Shown: positions 26,954 through 36,159, counted from the first letter of the stretch. The stretch: 64,000 nucleotides of DNA from Cyclobacteriaceae bacterium (GCA_019638285.1 JAHBUB010000014.1:1-64000), one strand, 5' to 3'. Numbers and translations are program-made. The notes: generated by a model from the sequence alone, not told the origin.

Positions 26954-28756
26954 ATGAACACAGCAGAAGAAACAAAAGCAATAAAAGGAGGCGAGTTCTT
27001 AATCAGGGAAACGCCAGCTAATGAAATTTTTATTCCTGAAGAGTGGACAGAAGAGCAACTCATGATTGGTAAAACCTGTGATGATTTTTTGGAGCAGGAA
27101 GTGTACCCAAAATTAGATGCGATTGATGACATTAAAAACAACCCGAAGCTCATGCCGGAGATTTTGGACAAAGCAGGAGAACTGGGATTGTTGGGAACAT
27201 CAGTACCCCAAGAGTATGGAGGGTTTGGAATGGACTTTAACACTACCATGCTAGTGGCAGAAAAAATTGGGGCAGGACATTCCGTGGCCGTAGCACTTTC
27301 TGCACATACGGGAATAGGAACGTTACCCATACTCTATTATGGAAATGAAGAACAAAAGAAAAAATACTTGCCCAAATTAGCCACGGGTGAGTGGAAGGCT
27401 GCCTACTGTCTGACAGAACCGGATTCCGGATCGGATGCTAACTCAGGGAAAACCAAGGCGGTATTGACAAGTGATAAAAAACATTACTTGATCAACGGGC
27501 AGAAAATGTGGATCACCAATGGTGGCTTTGCGCATGTATATATTGTGTTTGCAAAAATTGATGATGATAAGAACCTGAGCGCCTTTATCGTAGAGAAATC
27601 ATTCGGGGGTATTACCATGAACGAAGAGGAGCGTAAGATGGGAATCAAGGGGTCCTCCACTCGTCAGATCTTTTTCAATGATTGCAAAGTGCCTGTTGAG
27701 AACTTGCTGAGTGAGCGAGAAAATGGATTTAAAATTGCAGTAAACATTCTGAATATTGGAAGGATTAAGCTAGGCGTTGCTGCAGTAGGTGGATCCAAGA
27801 TGGCAATTTCAAAGGCCGTGAATTATTCTAAAGAGCGCAAGCAATTCGGAACGACCATATCCAACTTTGGAGCGATCAAACACAAAATTGCGGAAGTGGT
27901 TACACACATATTTGCATCAGAATCTGCACATTATCGTGCAGGGCAAAACATTGATGATTCTTATGCTGCGATGGTGGCTGGGGGTATGGATGCCGCTAAA
28001 GCAAAATTGAAATCAACAGAGGAGTTTGCTATTGAATGTGCCATTCTCAAAGTACACGGATCTGAAGTACTGGATTTTTCTGTAGATGAGGGCGTGCAGA
28101 TTTATGGAGGAATGGGATTTTCTGCCGAAGGCCCTATGGACAGGGCTTATCGCGATGCACGCATAAACAGAATATTTGAAGGAACGAATGAGATCAACCG
28201 TATGCTTACGATTGATATGCTGTTGAAGCGTGCTATGAAAGGCCACATTGACCTGATGACACCTGTGATGGCAGTGCAAAAGGAATTGGTTTCTATTCCC
28301 GATTTTAGTGCGGCAGAAGAGGAGGGGCTTTTCGCGAAAGAAAAGAAAGCCTTGATGAATTTAAAGAAAGCAGGACTGATGGTAGCAGGAGCAGCTGTTC
28401 AGAAGTACGTGCAAAAGCTTTCTGATGAGCAGGAGATATTGATGAACCTGGCAGACATGTTGATCGAAGGCTATGTAGCGGAGTCAACCCTGCTGCGTGT
28501 GGAAAAATTGATTGGCATGAGAGGAGAGGCCGCATGTGAAATCCAGAAGGAGATGGCAGTCATTTATTTACACCATGCCATTGAGAAGGCTGCCTCAGCC
28601 GGTAGGCAGGCTATTTATGCTTTCGCAGAAGGAGATGAGCAAAAGCTGATGTTGTTGGGCTTGAAAAGATTTTCCAAAGTGGACCCCTACAACTTAAAAA
28701 ATGCCAGAAGAAAAGTAGCAGATTATGTGATTGAAAAGGGAGCTTATCCATTTTAG
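26954..28756 (+). CDS. Acyl-CoA dehydrogenase, long (VLCAD-like) form
   Basis: This FAD enzyme catalyses the first oxidation of beta-oxidation. YCLTEPDSGSDANSGKT marks the FAD/substrate region, and the catalytic base is probably Glu409 in RIFEGTNEINR, the position typical of this family. At 600 residues it is longer than short-chain dehydrogenases. The C-terminal helical extension (about 430-600) resembles that of the very-long-chain enzymes, which suggests longer substrates. Electron-transfer flavoprotein genes are not in the window. A strong terminator follows 27 bp after the stop, closing the operon. Confidence 0.95.
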   Translation: MNTAEETKAIKGGEFLIRETPANEIFIPEEWTEEQLMIGKTCDDFLEQEVYPKLDAIDDIKNNPKLMPEILDKAGELGLLGTSVPQEYGGFGMDFNTTMLVAEKIGAGHSVAVALSAHTGIGTLPILYYGNEEQKKKYLPKLATGEWKAAYCLTEPDSGSDANSGKTKAVLTSDKKHYLINGQKMWITNGGFAHVYIVFAKIDDDKNLSAFIVEKSFGGITMNEEERKMGIKGSSTRQIFFNDCKVPVENLLSERENGFKIAVNILNIGRIKLGVAAVGGSKMAISKAVNYSKERKQFGTTISNFGAIKHKIAEVVTHIFASESAHYRAGQNIDDSYAAMVAGGMDAAKAKLKSTEEFAIECAILKVHGSEVLDFSVDEGVQIYGGMGFSAEGPMDRAYRDARINRIFEGTNEINRMLTIDMLLKRAMKGHIDLMTPVMAVQKELVSIPDFSAAEEEGLFAKEKKALMNLKKAGLMVAGAAVQKYVQKLSDEQEILMNLADMLIEGYVAESTLLRVEKLIGMRGEAACEIQKEMAVIYLHHAIEKAASAGRQAIYAFAEGDEQKLMLLGLKRFSKVDPYNLKNARRKVADYVIEKGAYPF

Positions 28757-28782
28757 GCATTGATAGTAGATTAAAGAAATAG

Positions 28783-28812
28783 AAAAGGCCGCTTTTAGAG
28801 GCCTTTTTTATT
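28783..28812 (+). terminator. Rho-independent terminator of the fad operon
   Basis: AAAAGGCC (28783-28790) pairs with GGCCTTTT (28800-28807) over a 9-base loop and runs into a T-stretch. It lies between the acyl-CoA dehydrogenase and the TetR gene, separating two operons in the same direction. Confidence 0.85.
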
Positions 28813-28912
28813 TGCCAGAAACCTTCTTCCTGAGCTCTATTAACGATTTTTTGAAGTTTTATATAAGAAGATAAACCAAAACCCAATCCAATCCGTACTT
28901 TAGCATAATTGT

Positions 28913-28928
28913 TTAACAAAATTGTTAA
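28913..28928. promoter_or_regulatory. Palindrome directly before the TetR start (probable autoregulatory operator)
   Basis: TTAACAAAATTGTTAA is a perfect 7+2+7 palindrome ending one base before the ATG of the TetR gene. A TetR dimer bound here would block transcription or translation of the whole export operon. Confidence 0.6.
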
Positions 28929-28929
28929 C

Positions 28930-29550
28930 ATGGCAAAAACAGATTCAAAGCCGAGTGAGGAACTCATTCTCAATGCAGCGGTAAAGGTGTTTACCCGCAA
29001 GGGATATTCAGGAGCACGTATGGAGGAGATTGCCAAAGAAGCCGGAATCAACAGGGCGTTGCTTCATTATTATTTTAGGGATAAGGAGACAATGTTCAAC
29101 ATCATTTTTGAGACGAAATTCAAAGAGTTCTTTACAGGAATTTTTGGGGCTTTCCAATCGGATGTTCCATTTTTAGAAAAAATCAAAAGTATCGTTGATC
29201 ATGAAATCACTGTATTGACTAAACATCCGGGCTTGGCCAGGTTCGTCATCATGGAAATAGCACAGCAGCCAGACCGACTCATTCAGTTTGGTCAAAAGTT
29301 GGGGCTCAATCCGAGAACGATGCTGAAACATTTCCAAAAGGAAGTCCAACAAAATGTACAGCAAGGAGAAATCAGGCCCATTGACGGCAGACAGTTATTA
29401 ATGAACATCATCTCGATTTGTATTTATCCCTTCGTGGCAAAGCCAATCATTAAAACTATGATGCAGATGGATGAAAACACATTTATGGATCTTATGGAGA
29501 AAAGAAAAAATGACGCTTACGAATTTATCATCAACGCTATAAGACCTTAG
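28930..29550 (+). CDS. TetR family transcriptional regulator of the export operon
   Basis: The ATG at 28930 is chosen (206 residues, MAKTDSKPSEELIL). A TTG 21 bp upstream would place the palindrome inside the coding region. The N-terminal HTH is typical of TetR: AAVKVFTRKGYSGARMEEIA, then AGINRALLHYYFRDKETMF. The C-terminal helices form the ligand and dimer domain. It is the first gene of a TolC-HlyD-ABC operon, 4 bp before the TolC gene, and resembles in setting CecR, the TetR regulator of E. coli ybhGFSR. Confidence 0.92.
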   Translation: MAKTDSKPSEELILNAAVKVFTRKGYSGARMEEIAKEAGINRALLHYYFRDKETMFNIIFETKFKEFFTGIFGAFQSDVPFLEKIKSIVDHEITVLTKHPGLARFVIMEIAQQPDRLIQFGQKLGLNPRTMLKHFQKEVQQNVQQGEIRPIDGRQLLMNIISICIYPFVAKPIIKTMMQMDENTFMDLMEKRKNDAYEFIINAIRP

Positions 29551-29554
29551 TGAT

Positions 29555-30817
29555 ATGAGGATGTATATATTTTTATTGTTGCTTGTTTCTGTATGTGTAA
29601 ATGCACAAGCACAGAGCCCATTGACTATTGAAAAATGTTACGAGCGGGCTCACAACAATTACCCATTAATCAAACAAAAGCAACTGATTGAACAAAGCAA
29701 GGAATATTCAATTGCCAATGTTCGGTCAGGCTACTTGCCCCAAATTTCTATTAATGCCCAGGCCACTTACCAATCGGATGTTACACAAGTTCCTATTGCT
29801 GCGCCAGGTTTTGACATTGAACCCCTATCCAAAGATCAGTACAAATTTTATGGAGAGATTAGCCAATCATTATATGATGGGGGTGCTATCAAAGGACAAA
29901 AATTGTTAATGGAGACAAATGCACGAATTGATGATCAAAAGTTGGAAGTGGAGTTGTATAAGATCAAAGAGCGTATCAATCAATTATTTTTTGGAATACT
30001 GCTGGTAGATGAGCAAACCGCACAAATCAGATTGTTGCAAAATGATCTGGAAAGAAATATTACACGCGTAGAGTCAGCGGTGAGAAATGGAATAGCTTAT
30101 AAGATGAGTATTGATCTTTTGCGGGCAGAATACCTTAAGGCAACGCAACGCATTATAGAGACGCAATCCATGCGGCAAGCATATGTCACCATGCTTGGAT
30201 ATTTTATTAATCTGCCACTGGATGATAACACAGTATTTGAAAAGCCGGTAGTGCTATCATTTGAGGATCAGCCCATCTTGACCAGACCCGAATTAACTTT
30301 ATTTAATTATCAAAGCGAATTGTTAGGCGCTCAATATGAGTTAGGCAAGACAAAGACATTGCCTCGTGTTGGTTTGTTTTTACAAGGCGGTTACGGAAAA
30401 CCTGCATTAAATATGTTGAAAAATGAATTCGACACCTACTATCTGGGAGGAGTTCGTTTGAATTGGTCTCTTTCGGGATTTTATAATACCAAGAGAGATG
30501 AACAAATACGAGATCTTAATCTTCAACAAGTAAATGCGCAAATGGAAACATTCGAGTTCAATACCACATTACTCACGACACAACAGAAACAGGAATTGAA
30601 CAAGTTGAACAAATTGATTGAAGTAGATGATAAAATTATTGCGCTGAGAACAAGTATTAAAACAATGGCAGAAGCGCAACAAGAAAATGGTGTAATTACC
30701 ACGAACGACTATTTACGCGAATTGAACGCAGAGGATCAGGCTAAGCAAAATCGGTTGCTTCACGAAATGCAATTACTGATGGCGCTGTATGCCTATCAAA
30801 ATACAATTGGAAATTAA
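29555..30817 (+). CDS. TolC family outer membrane efflux channel
   Basis: The 420-residue protein has a signal peptide (MRMYIFLLLLVSVCVNAQAQ). The all-helical and beta-barrel repeat of the OEP family follows, beginning with SPLTIEKCYERAHNNYPLIKQ and ending in a long coiled-coil helix pair near residues 330-415. It would form the trimeric exit duct for the ABC exporter encoded downstream. A dedicated TolC inside the operon contrasts with E. coli YbhGFSR, which has none beside it. Confidence 0.92.
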   Translation: MRMYIFLLLLVSVCVNAQAQSPLTIEKCYERAHNNYPLIKQKQLIEQSKEYSIANVRSGYLPQISINAQATYQSDVTQVPIAAPGFDIEPLSKDQYKFYGEISQSLYDGGAIKGQKLLMETNARIDDQKLEVELYKIKERINQLFFGILLVDEQTAQIRLLQNDLERNITRVESAVRNGIAYKMSIDLLRAEYLKATQRIIETQSMRQAYVTMLGYFINLPLDDNTVFEKPVVLSFEDQPILTRPELTLFNYQSELLGAQYELGKTKTLPRVGLFLQGGYGKPALNMLKNEFDTYYLGGVRLNWSLSGFYNTKRDEQIRDLNLQQVNAQMETFEFNTTLLTTQQKQELNKLNKLIEVDDKIIALRTSIKTMAEAQQENGVITTNDYLRELNAEDQAKQNRLLHEMQLLMALYAYQNTIGN

Positions 30818-30829
30818 AACGCAAAAAGT

Positions 30830-31726
30830 ATGGGACTTAAGTCATACACTTTACTCTTGGCCTGCTTTACCCTGTTAGGGGCATGTAGCAGTGGAAAAAA
30901 TGAATTCGATGCCACAGGAAATTTCGAAGCAGACGAGGTGGTTGTTTCTTCAGAAGCAGCAGGAAAAATTTTGCAGTTGAATATTGAGGAAGGTCAAACC
31001 TTAAAGCAAGGGGAGCAGATAGGATATATTGACACACTTCAGCTCTATTTGAAAAAGAAACAATTGCAGTATTCCATCAAGGCGGTGTTGGCGAAGCAAC
31101 CGGATGTAGCCACGCAGCTTGCTACCATTCAGGAGCAAATTGAAACTGCCAAGAAAGAGAAGACACGCTTTGAAAACTTGCTTAAAGATGATGCAGCCAC
31201 CCAAAAGCAAGTAGATGATCTGAATGCGCAATTAGCACTGTTACAAAAACAATATCATGCCCTTCAATCATCATTGAGCACAACCACACAATCATTGAAA
31301 AGTGAGGTGGTTCCTCTATCTATTCAAATCGAACAGATCAATGATCAAATCGAAAAATCAATAATTACCAATCCGGTAAAAGGTACAGTGTTGGTAAAAT
31401 ACGCGGAGGAGAAAGAGGTGACTGGCCCAGGCAAGGCCTTGTACAAAATTGCGGACATTTCATCAATTACATTACGAGCCTACATTTCCGGAGACCAATT
31501 ATCCGCGTTAAAGCTAGGACAAAAGGTAACAGTGATGGTGGATGATCTAAAGACAACATCAAAAAAGTATGAAGGTGAAATTACCTGGATAGCAAGCAAG
31601 GCAGAGTTTACTCCCAAAACAATTCAAACAAAGGAAGAACGCGCGAACCTGGTGTATGCACTTAAAGTGAAAGTAAAAAACGATGGCTTTTTAAAAATCG
31701 GTATGTATGGTGAGTTGATTTTTTAA
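30830..31726 (+). CDS. HlyD/YbhG-like membrane fusion lipoprotein
   Basis: The 298-residue adaptor has a lipobox (LLGAC near residue 20). A biotinyl-lipoyl-like half motif follows (VVVSSEAAGKILQLNIEEGQ), then a coiled-coil hairpin at about residues 95-175, and a second lipoyl half with the conserved ITNPVKGTVLVKYAEEKEV. It bridges the inner-membrane ABC transporter to TolC. The lipid anchor replaces the usual N-terminal membrane helix. The gene lies 2 bp before the first ATPase gene. Confidence 0.9.
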   Translation: MGLKSYTLLLACFTLLGACSSGKNEFDATGNFEADEVVVSSEAAGKILQLNIEEGQTLKQGEQIGYIDTLQLYLKKKQLQYSIKAVLAKQPDVATQLATIQEQIETAKKEKTRFENLLKDDAATQKQVDDLNAQLALLQKQYHALQSSLSTTTQSLKSEVVPLSIQIEQINDQIEKSIITNPVKGTVLVKYAEEKEVTGPGKALYKIADISSITLRAYISGDQLSALKLGQKVTVMVDDLKTTSKKYEGEITWIASKAEFTPKTIQTKEERANLVYALKVKVKNDGFLKIGMYGELIF

Positions 31727-31728
31727 TC

Positions 31729-32652
31729 ATGGAAGCATCGGTAAGAGCGCAAAATATATTTAAGAGTTTTCAATCGGGCAAAACGAAAGTCGAAGCGCTC
31801 AATGACATTTCATTTGAAGTAGAGAAAGGGGAGTTATTTGGGTTGATTGGTCCAGACGGGGCAGGCAAAACGACATTGTTTAGAATTTTTACTACACTGA
31901 TGATCGCCAACAAAGGCAATGCCTGGGTGGATGGGCTGAAAGTGGTGAGCCAATACAGGGAGATTAGGAAAAGGGTGGGATATATGCCTGGTCGTTTTTC
32001 ACTCTATCAGGACCTGACCGTGGAGGAAAACCTATCCTTCTTTGCCACTCTTTTTGACACAACGCTTGAGGAGAATTACGATTTAGTAAAAGACATTTAT
32101 ATTCAGATAGAACCTTTTAAAAAAAGAAGAGCCGGAGCGTTGTCGGGAGGAATGAAGCAGAAGTTGGCATTGAGCTGCGCTTTGATTCATAAACCAAGTG
32201 TTTTGTTTCTGGATGAACCAACCACTGGTGTGGACGCGGTGTCCCGCCAGGAGTTTTGGGAGTTGCTGAGAAATTTACAACTGCAGGGAATTACTATAGT
32301 GGTGTCCACGCCTTATATGGACGAAGCCAGTTTGTGTGATCGTGTGGCTTTAATGCAAGCTGGTAAAATTTTGGATCTAGACACCCCCAGTGGAATTACT
32401 CGCAAATTTTCAAAAACACTGTGGTCGGCAAGCTCAAATGATATGTACCAACTGATGAATGATCTGAAGGCAGATGAGAGAGTCAATACCTGTTATCCTT
32501 TTGGCCAATACCATCATATTACTTTTAAAGGACTAAATCAGGAAATACAAAGTATAGAAAAGATGCTTGCGGAAAAGGGACATGTGGATTTGACAATTCA
32601 AAAAACCGAGCCTACGATTGAGGATTGCTTTATGGAATTAATGAACCAATGA
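31729..32652 (+). CDS. ABC transporter ATP-binding protein 1 (YbhF N-half-like)
   Basis: The 307-residue ATPase is complete: Walker A GPDGAGKTT, signature LSGGMKQKLAL, Walker B VLFLDEPTTGVD. A C-terminal tail of about 80 residues is typical of ABC-2-type exporters. Together with the next gene it corresponds to the two halves of the fused E. coli YbhF. Its stop overlaps the next start (ATGA). Confidence 0.93.
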   Translation: MEASVRAQNIFKSFQSGKTKVEALNDISFEVEKGELFGLIGPDGAGKTTLFRIFTTLMIANKGNAWVDGLKVVSQYREIRKRVGYMPGRFSLYQDLTVEENLSFFATLFDTTLEENYDLVKDIYIQIEPFKKRRAGALSGGMKQKLALSCALIHKPSVLFLDEPTTGVDAVSRQEFWELLRNLQLQGITIVVSTPYMDEASLCDRVALMQAGKILDLDTPSGITRKFSKTLWSASSNDMYQLMNDLKADERVNTCYPFGQYHHITFKGLNQEIQSIEKMLAEKGHVDLTIQKTEPTIEDCFMELMNQ

Positions 32653-33395
32653 GCATGGAGGCCGCCATATCTGTTTCGGATTTGACCAAACGCTTTGGAG
32701 ACTTCACTGCTGTGGATGGTATCACCTTTGATGTAAAGAAAGGGGAAATCTTTGGTTTTTTAGGAGCCAATGGAGCAGGAAAAACGACTGCTATGCGCAT
32801 GTTATGTGGTCTTTCACTTCCCACCAGTGGCCAAGCGAATGTAGCGGGGTTTGATCTTTACAAAGAGCCAGAAAAAATCAAGAAAAATATTGGATACATG
32901 AGCCAAAAATTTTCTCTCTATGGAGACCTCACCATCAGAGAAAACAACAGATTTTATGGAGGGATTTACGGATTGACGGATCAACAGATTAAAGAGAAAA
33001 CGCAATTTATGCTGGAGCATCTTCACCTGGAGGACCAGGCAGATACTTTGGTTAGGGCATTGCCACTGGGGTGGAAACAAAAGCTTTCGTTTTCGGTGTC
33101 TATGATACATGACCCAAAAATTGTGTTTTTGGATGAGCCTACCGGTGGTGTTGATCCTATAACACGCAGGGAATTTTGGTCAATGATATATGAAGCAGCG
33201 CACAGTGGCACCACCGTTTTTGTAACCACTCACTATATGGACGAGGCAGAGTACTGCGACCGGGTGTCTATTATGGTAGACGGTAAAATTGAAGCGATGG
33301 ATAGCCCATCCGCATTATCAAAACAATACAATGCAAAAGGAATGGAAGAAGTATTTGTGCAATTGGCAAGGAAAGCCATACGATCAGACAATTAG
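32649..33395 (+). CDS. ABC transporter ATP-binding protein 2, degenerate signature motif
   Basis: The start is the ATG at 32649, overlapping the upstream stop as ATGA (248 residues). A TTG at 32625 is less plausible. Walker A is intact (GANGAGKTT), as is Walker B (IVFLDEPTGGVD), but the signature motif reads LPLGWKQKLSF instead of LSGGQ. This asymmetry is also known for the second half of YbhF-like pairs. It implies that one composite ATP site of the heterodimer is non-canonical. Confidence 0.92.
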   Translation: MSMEAAISVSDLTKRFGDFTAVDGITFDVKKGEIFGFLGANGAGKTTAMRMLCGLSLPTSGQANVAGFDLYKEPEKIKKNIGYMSQKFSLYGDLTIRENNRFYGGIYGLTDQQIKEKTQFMLEHLHLEDQADTLVRALPLGWKQKLSFSVSMIHDPKIVFLDEPTGGVDPITRREFWSMIYEAAHSGTTVFVTTHYMDEAEYCDRVSIMVDGKIEAMDSPSALSKQYNAKGMEEVFVQLARKAIRSDN

Positions 33396-33399
33396 TTAT

Positions 33400-33442
33400 C
33401 TGTTAATGGTTGTTAGTTAATAGCTAAGACAACCGATAACAG
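33400..33442. repeat. Imperfect inverted repeat between ATPase and permease genes
   Basis: CTGTTAATGGTTGTTAG (33400-33416) pairs imperfectly with 33424-33442 over a short loop. It lies inside the operon, directly after the second ATPase stop and 21 bp before the first permease start. It may stabilise or attenuate the transcript; no T-run follows, so it is not a clear terminator. Confidence 0.45.
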
Positions 33443-33463
33443 AAAACGACCAACTAAAATGAC

Positions 33464-34570
33464 GTGAAACAGTTTTTATATTTTATAAGAAAGGAATTTT
33501 ACCACTTGTTGCGCGACAGGCGAACGTTGTTTATTCTTTTTGGTATGCCGATGGCGCAGATTCTAATTTTTGGATTTGCATTGACCAATGAAGTTAAGAA
33601 TTCCCGCATTGCTATTCTAGACAATTCAAAAGATGAAGTCACATTATCTATCATACACCGGCTTGAGGCAAGCCGTTACTTTACTATTGCAGAAAACTTA
33701 AATTCTTATGCAGAACTAGAACCTGTATTTCAGGAGGGCAAAATTAGACTGGCCGTGGTATTTCCTGAGCAATTTCAAAATAGTTTGCTCCACACCAATG
33801 AAGCACCCATACAATTAATTGCTGATGCTACCGATCCCAACGTAGCCAATACATTGATTAATTATGCTTCGGCCATCATCATGGATTATCAAAATAGCAT
33901 GAAGGAGACCAAAGAGTTCCCTTATGTTATCAAAACAGAGCTGCGCATGTTATATAACCCGCAACTGAAGGGGTCTTATAATTTTGTGCCGGGTGTAATG
34001 GCCATGATACTCATGCTGGTAGGCGCAATGATGACCTCAATCTCAATAGTGAGAGAAACAGAATTAGGTACCATGGAGGTTATATTGGTTTCCCCCATTA
34101 TTCCAATCCGAATAATTCTTGCCAAGATGATTCCCTATCTCTTACTATCAATGGTCAACATTGCTAGCATATTGATAATAAGCGTTTACATATTGGAGGT
34201 GCCAATCAATGGAAGCTTGTCATTGCTGTTGTTTGAATGCTTTTTGTTTACGCTTACCGCCTTGGCCCTCGGGCTTCTAATTTCCTCTATTTCAAGTTCA
34301 CAACAAGTGGCTATGTTAATTTCATTGATGGGGCTTTTTCTTCCTACGGTTATGTTCAGTGGATTTATGTTTCCTATTGAAAACATGCCAATGCCACTCC
34401 AGCTATTATCCAATCTTATTCCGGCCAAATGGTTTTACTACATCGTGAAGGATGTGATGATTAAAGGAACAGGATTAGAAACTGTCTGGAAGGAAACACT
34501 CATCCTGATAGGGATGTTGGTGGTTTTGTTAACGATAAGCATAAAAAAATTTAAAGTGCGATTGGAATGA
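33464..34570 (+). CDS. ABC-2 type transporter permease (YbhR/YbhS-like) 1
   Basis: The 368-residue permease begins with GTG: the ATG five bases upstream is out of frame and closes after two codons. One membrane helix near residues 22-40 is followed by a large extracytoplasmic domain to about 170, and then five helices. The ABC-2 conserved loop RETELGTMEVILVSPI is intact. It pairs with the next gene product to form the membrane pore of the exporter. The final four bases overlap the next ATG (ATGA). Confidence 0.92.
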   Translation: MKQFLYFIRKEFYHLLRDRRTLFILFGMPMAQILIFGFALTNEVKNSRIAILDNSKDEVTLSIIHRLEASRYFTIAENLNSYAELEPVFQEGKIRLAVVFPEQFQNSLLHTNEAPIQLIADATDPNVANTLINYASAIIMDYQNSMKETKEFPYVIKTELRMLYNPQLKGSYNFVPGVMAMILMLVGAMMTSISIVRETELGTMEVILVSPIIPIRIILAKMIPYLLLSMVNIASILIISVYILEVPINGSLSLLLFECFLFTLTALALGLLISSISSSQQVAMLISLMGLFLPTVMFSGFMFPIENMPMPLQLLSNLIPAKWFYYIVKDVMIKGTGLETVWKETLILIGMLVVLLTISIKKFKVRLE

Positions 34571-35685
34571 GGACACTTCGAATTTTATTGGAGAAAGAAT
34601 TCAGGCAGATCTTTCGCGATCCTGCCATACTCCGGCTAATTTTTATAATGCCAATAATACAATTACTGGTTCTTCCGCTAGCAGCAGACTATGAAGTGAA
34701 GGATATTAATATTGCCATTGTTGACCAGGACCACTCTTCTTATTCTCGCCAGCTTACCGACAAGATTTCTGCTTCCACTTATTTTAATCTTGTCATTTAC
34801 ACCCATTCTTATAATGAGGCCATCCGCGGTGTTGAAAAAGACATGGCAGATGTGGTGTTGCAAATACCTCCTTCATTTGAAAAAAAATTAATAAAAGAGA
34901 ATGAAGCAAAACTATTTATGGCGTTAAATGCTATCAATGGAGTAAAAGCAAATTTGGGGGGAGTTTATCTGCGCAGCATTATTAATGATTTTAATGGCGA
35001 GGTGAGATTGGATTGGCTCCAGTTTCCACGATTTAATCCCCAACCATTGATAAGGATATCTTCCATTAATTGGTTCAATCCTTTGTTGAACTATCAGTTT
35101 TTTATGGTGCCCGGTATACTGGTGATATTGGTTACACTGGTGGGGTCTTTTCTTGCTGCTTTGAATATTGTAAAGGAAAAGGAGATTGGAACGATAGAAC
35201 AGATTAATGTGACACCTATTCGCAAGCATCAATTTATTCTGGGAAAGTTAATTCCATTTTGGATCTTAGGATTGTTGGTGCTTTCCATCGGATTGCTTTT
35301 GGCAAGAATCTTTTATGGAATTATTCCAGCGGGCAGTCTATTAACTGTTTACTTGTTTGCTGCAGTATATCTTCTTGCCGTTCTGGGGTTAGGGTTGTTG
35401 ATTTCCACGTACACGGAAACGCAACAACAAGCAATGCTTATCTCATTTTTTTTGATGATGGTGTTTATTTTATTGGGAGGATTATACACTTCCATTGACA
35501 GCATGCCAAAATGGGCGCAAATCTTTACAATGTTCAACCCAGTAACCTACTTTATTGAAGTGATGCGTATGGTGGTCTTGAAGGGGAGCAATCTATATGA
35601 CATTCGCTATCACCTGTTGATTGTTAGCGGCTTCGGAGTTTTCCTCAACAGTTGGGCTATTATTAATTATAAGAAAAGGAGCTGA
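34567..35685 (+). CDS. ABC-2 type transporter permease (YbhR/YbhS-like) 2
   Basis: The 372-residue permease has the same topology as the preceding one. Its conserved loop reads KEKEIGTIEQINVTPI before the C-terminal helices. Tight coupling (ATGA overlap) suggests a heterodimer. It is the last gene of the TetR-TolC-HlyD-ATPase-ATPase-permease-permease operon. The cargo is not predictable; related systems export drugs or cationic compounds. The stop codon lies inside the left arm of an inverted repeat. Confidence 0.92.
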   Translation: MRTLRILLEKEFRQIFRDPAILRLIFIMPIIQLLVLPLAADYEVKDINIAIVDQDHSSYSRQLTDKISASTYFNLVIYTHSYNEAIRGVEKDMADVVLQIPPSFEKKLIKENEAKLFMALNAINGVKANLGGVYLRSIINDFNGEVRLDWLQFPRFNPQPLIRISSINWFNPLLNYQFFMVPGILVILVTLVGSFLAALNIVKEKEIGTIEQINVTPIRKHQFILGKLIPFWILGLLVLSIGLLLARIFYGIIPAGSLLTVYLFAAVYLLAVLGLGLLISTYTETQQQAMLISFFLMMVFILLGGLYTSIDSMPKWAQIFTMFNPVTYFIEVMRMVVLKGSNLYDIRYHLLIVSGFGVFLNSWAIINYKKRS

Positions 35686-35733
35686 AACTGTTCATTTCTG
35701 TACGGACTTAGTGTTCGTTTTTCAACAGTTTCA
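35683..35733. repeat. Inverted repeat spanning the stop of the last export gene
   Basis: TGAAACTGTT (35683-35692), which includes the TGA stop, is exactly complementary to AACAGTTTCA (35724-35733). Two copies of ACGGACT (35702-35708 and 35743-35749) lie in and after the 31-base loop. It could form an mRNA 3'-end hairpin but has no T-run. Confidence 0.45.
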
Positions 35734-35828
35734 AACAGTAGCACGGACTAAATATTTGATTTTGACCGCTGTGGCTAAATTTTGATTTAGTGAACGATTT
35801 TTGTGAGAGTCAGGGAAACCAAAATCTG

Positions 35829-36158
35829 ATGAAAGGATCTACCCTCATTCTCGCTCTAATTGTATTGTTTACATTTCCTGTTTGGATTGGCATGATAGCC
35901 GGAGGCTTCGGCTTAATTATAGGGATAATAGGTGCTATTGTTGGCGGGGTGTTTGGTCTTATTGGTGCTGTTTTTGGAGCTATCGGAGGAATATTTGGAG
36001 CCGTCTTTAACGGTGTATTTGGGTGGGGAGACCATTGTAACTTTATATCCTTTCCTCATTTTCACCTCAATGGATTTAGTATAGCGGCTGTAATTATAAT
36101 TGCAGCCCTGGTATTGGGTAGACGAAAATCAATAAGAGAGAAAGATGTAAATGATTAG
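35829..36158 (+). CDS. Small glycine-zipper membrane protein
   Basis: I chose the ATG at 35829 (109 residues); a GTG at 35790 would add 13 polar residues. A first hydrophobic helix is followed by a long Gly/Ile/Phe-rich segment with regular small residues (GGFGLIIGIIGAIVGG, then GLIGAVFGAIGGIFGA). A short His/Phe-rich stretch, a final helix and a basic tail (GRRKSIREKD) complete it. The glycine pattern suits tightly packed or oligomeric membrane helices. I recognise no characterised family. A stretch resembling a promoter (TAAATTTTG) lies about 50 bp upstream. Confidence 0.6.
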   Translation: MKGSTLILALIVLFTFPVWIGMIAGGFGLIIGIIGAIVGGVFGLIGAVFGAIGGIFGAVFNGVFGWGDHCNFISFPHFHLNGFSIAAVIIIAALVLGRRKSIREKDVND

Positions 36159-36159
36159 G

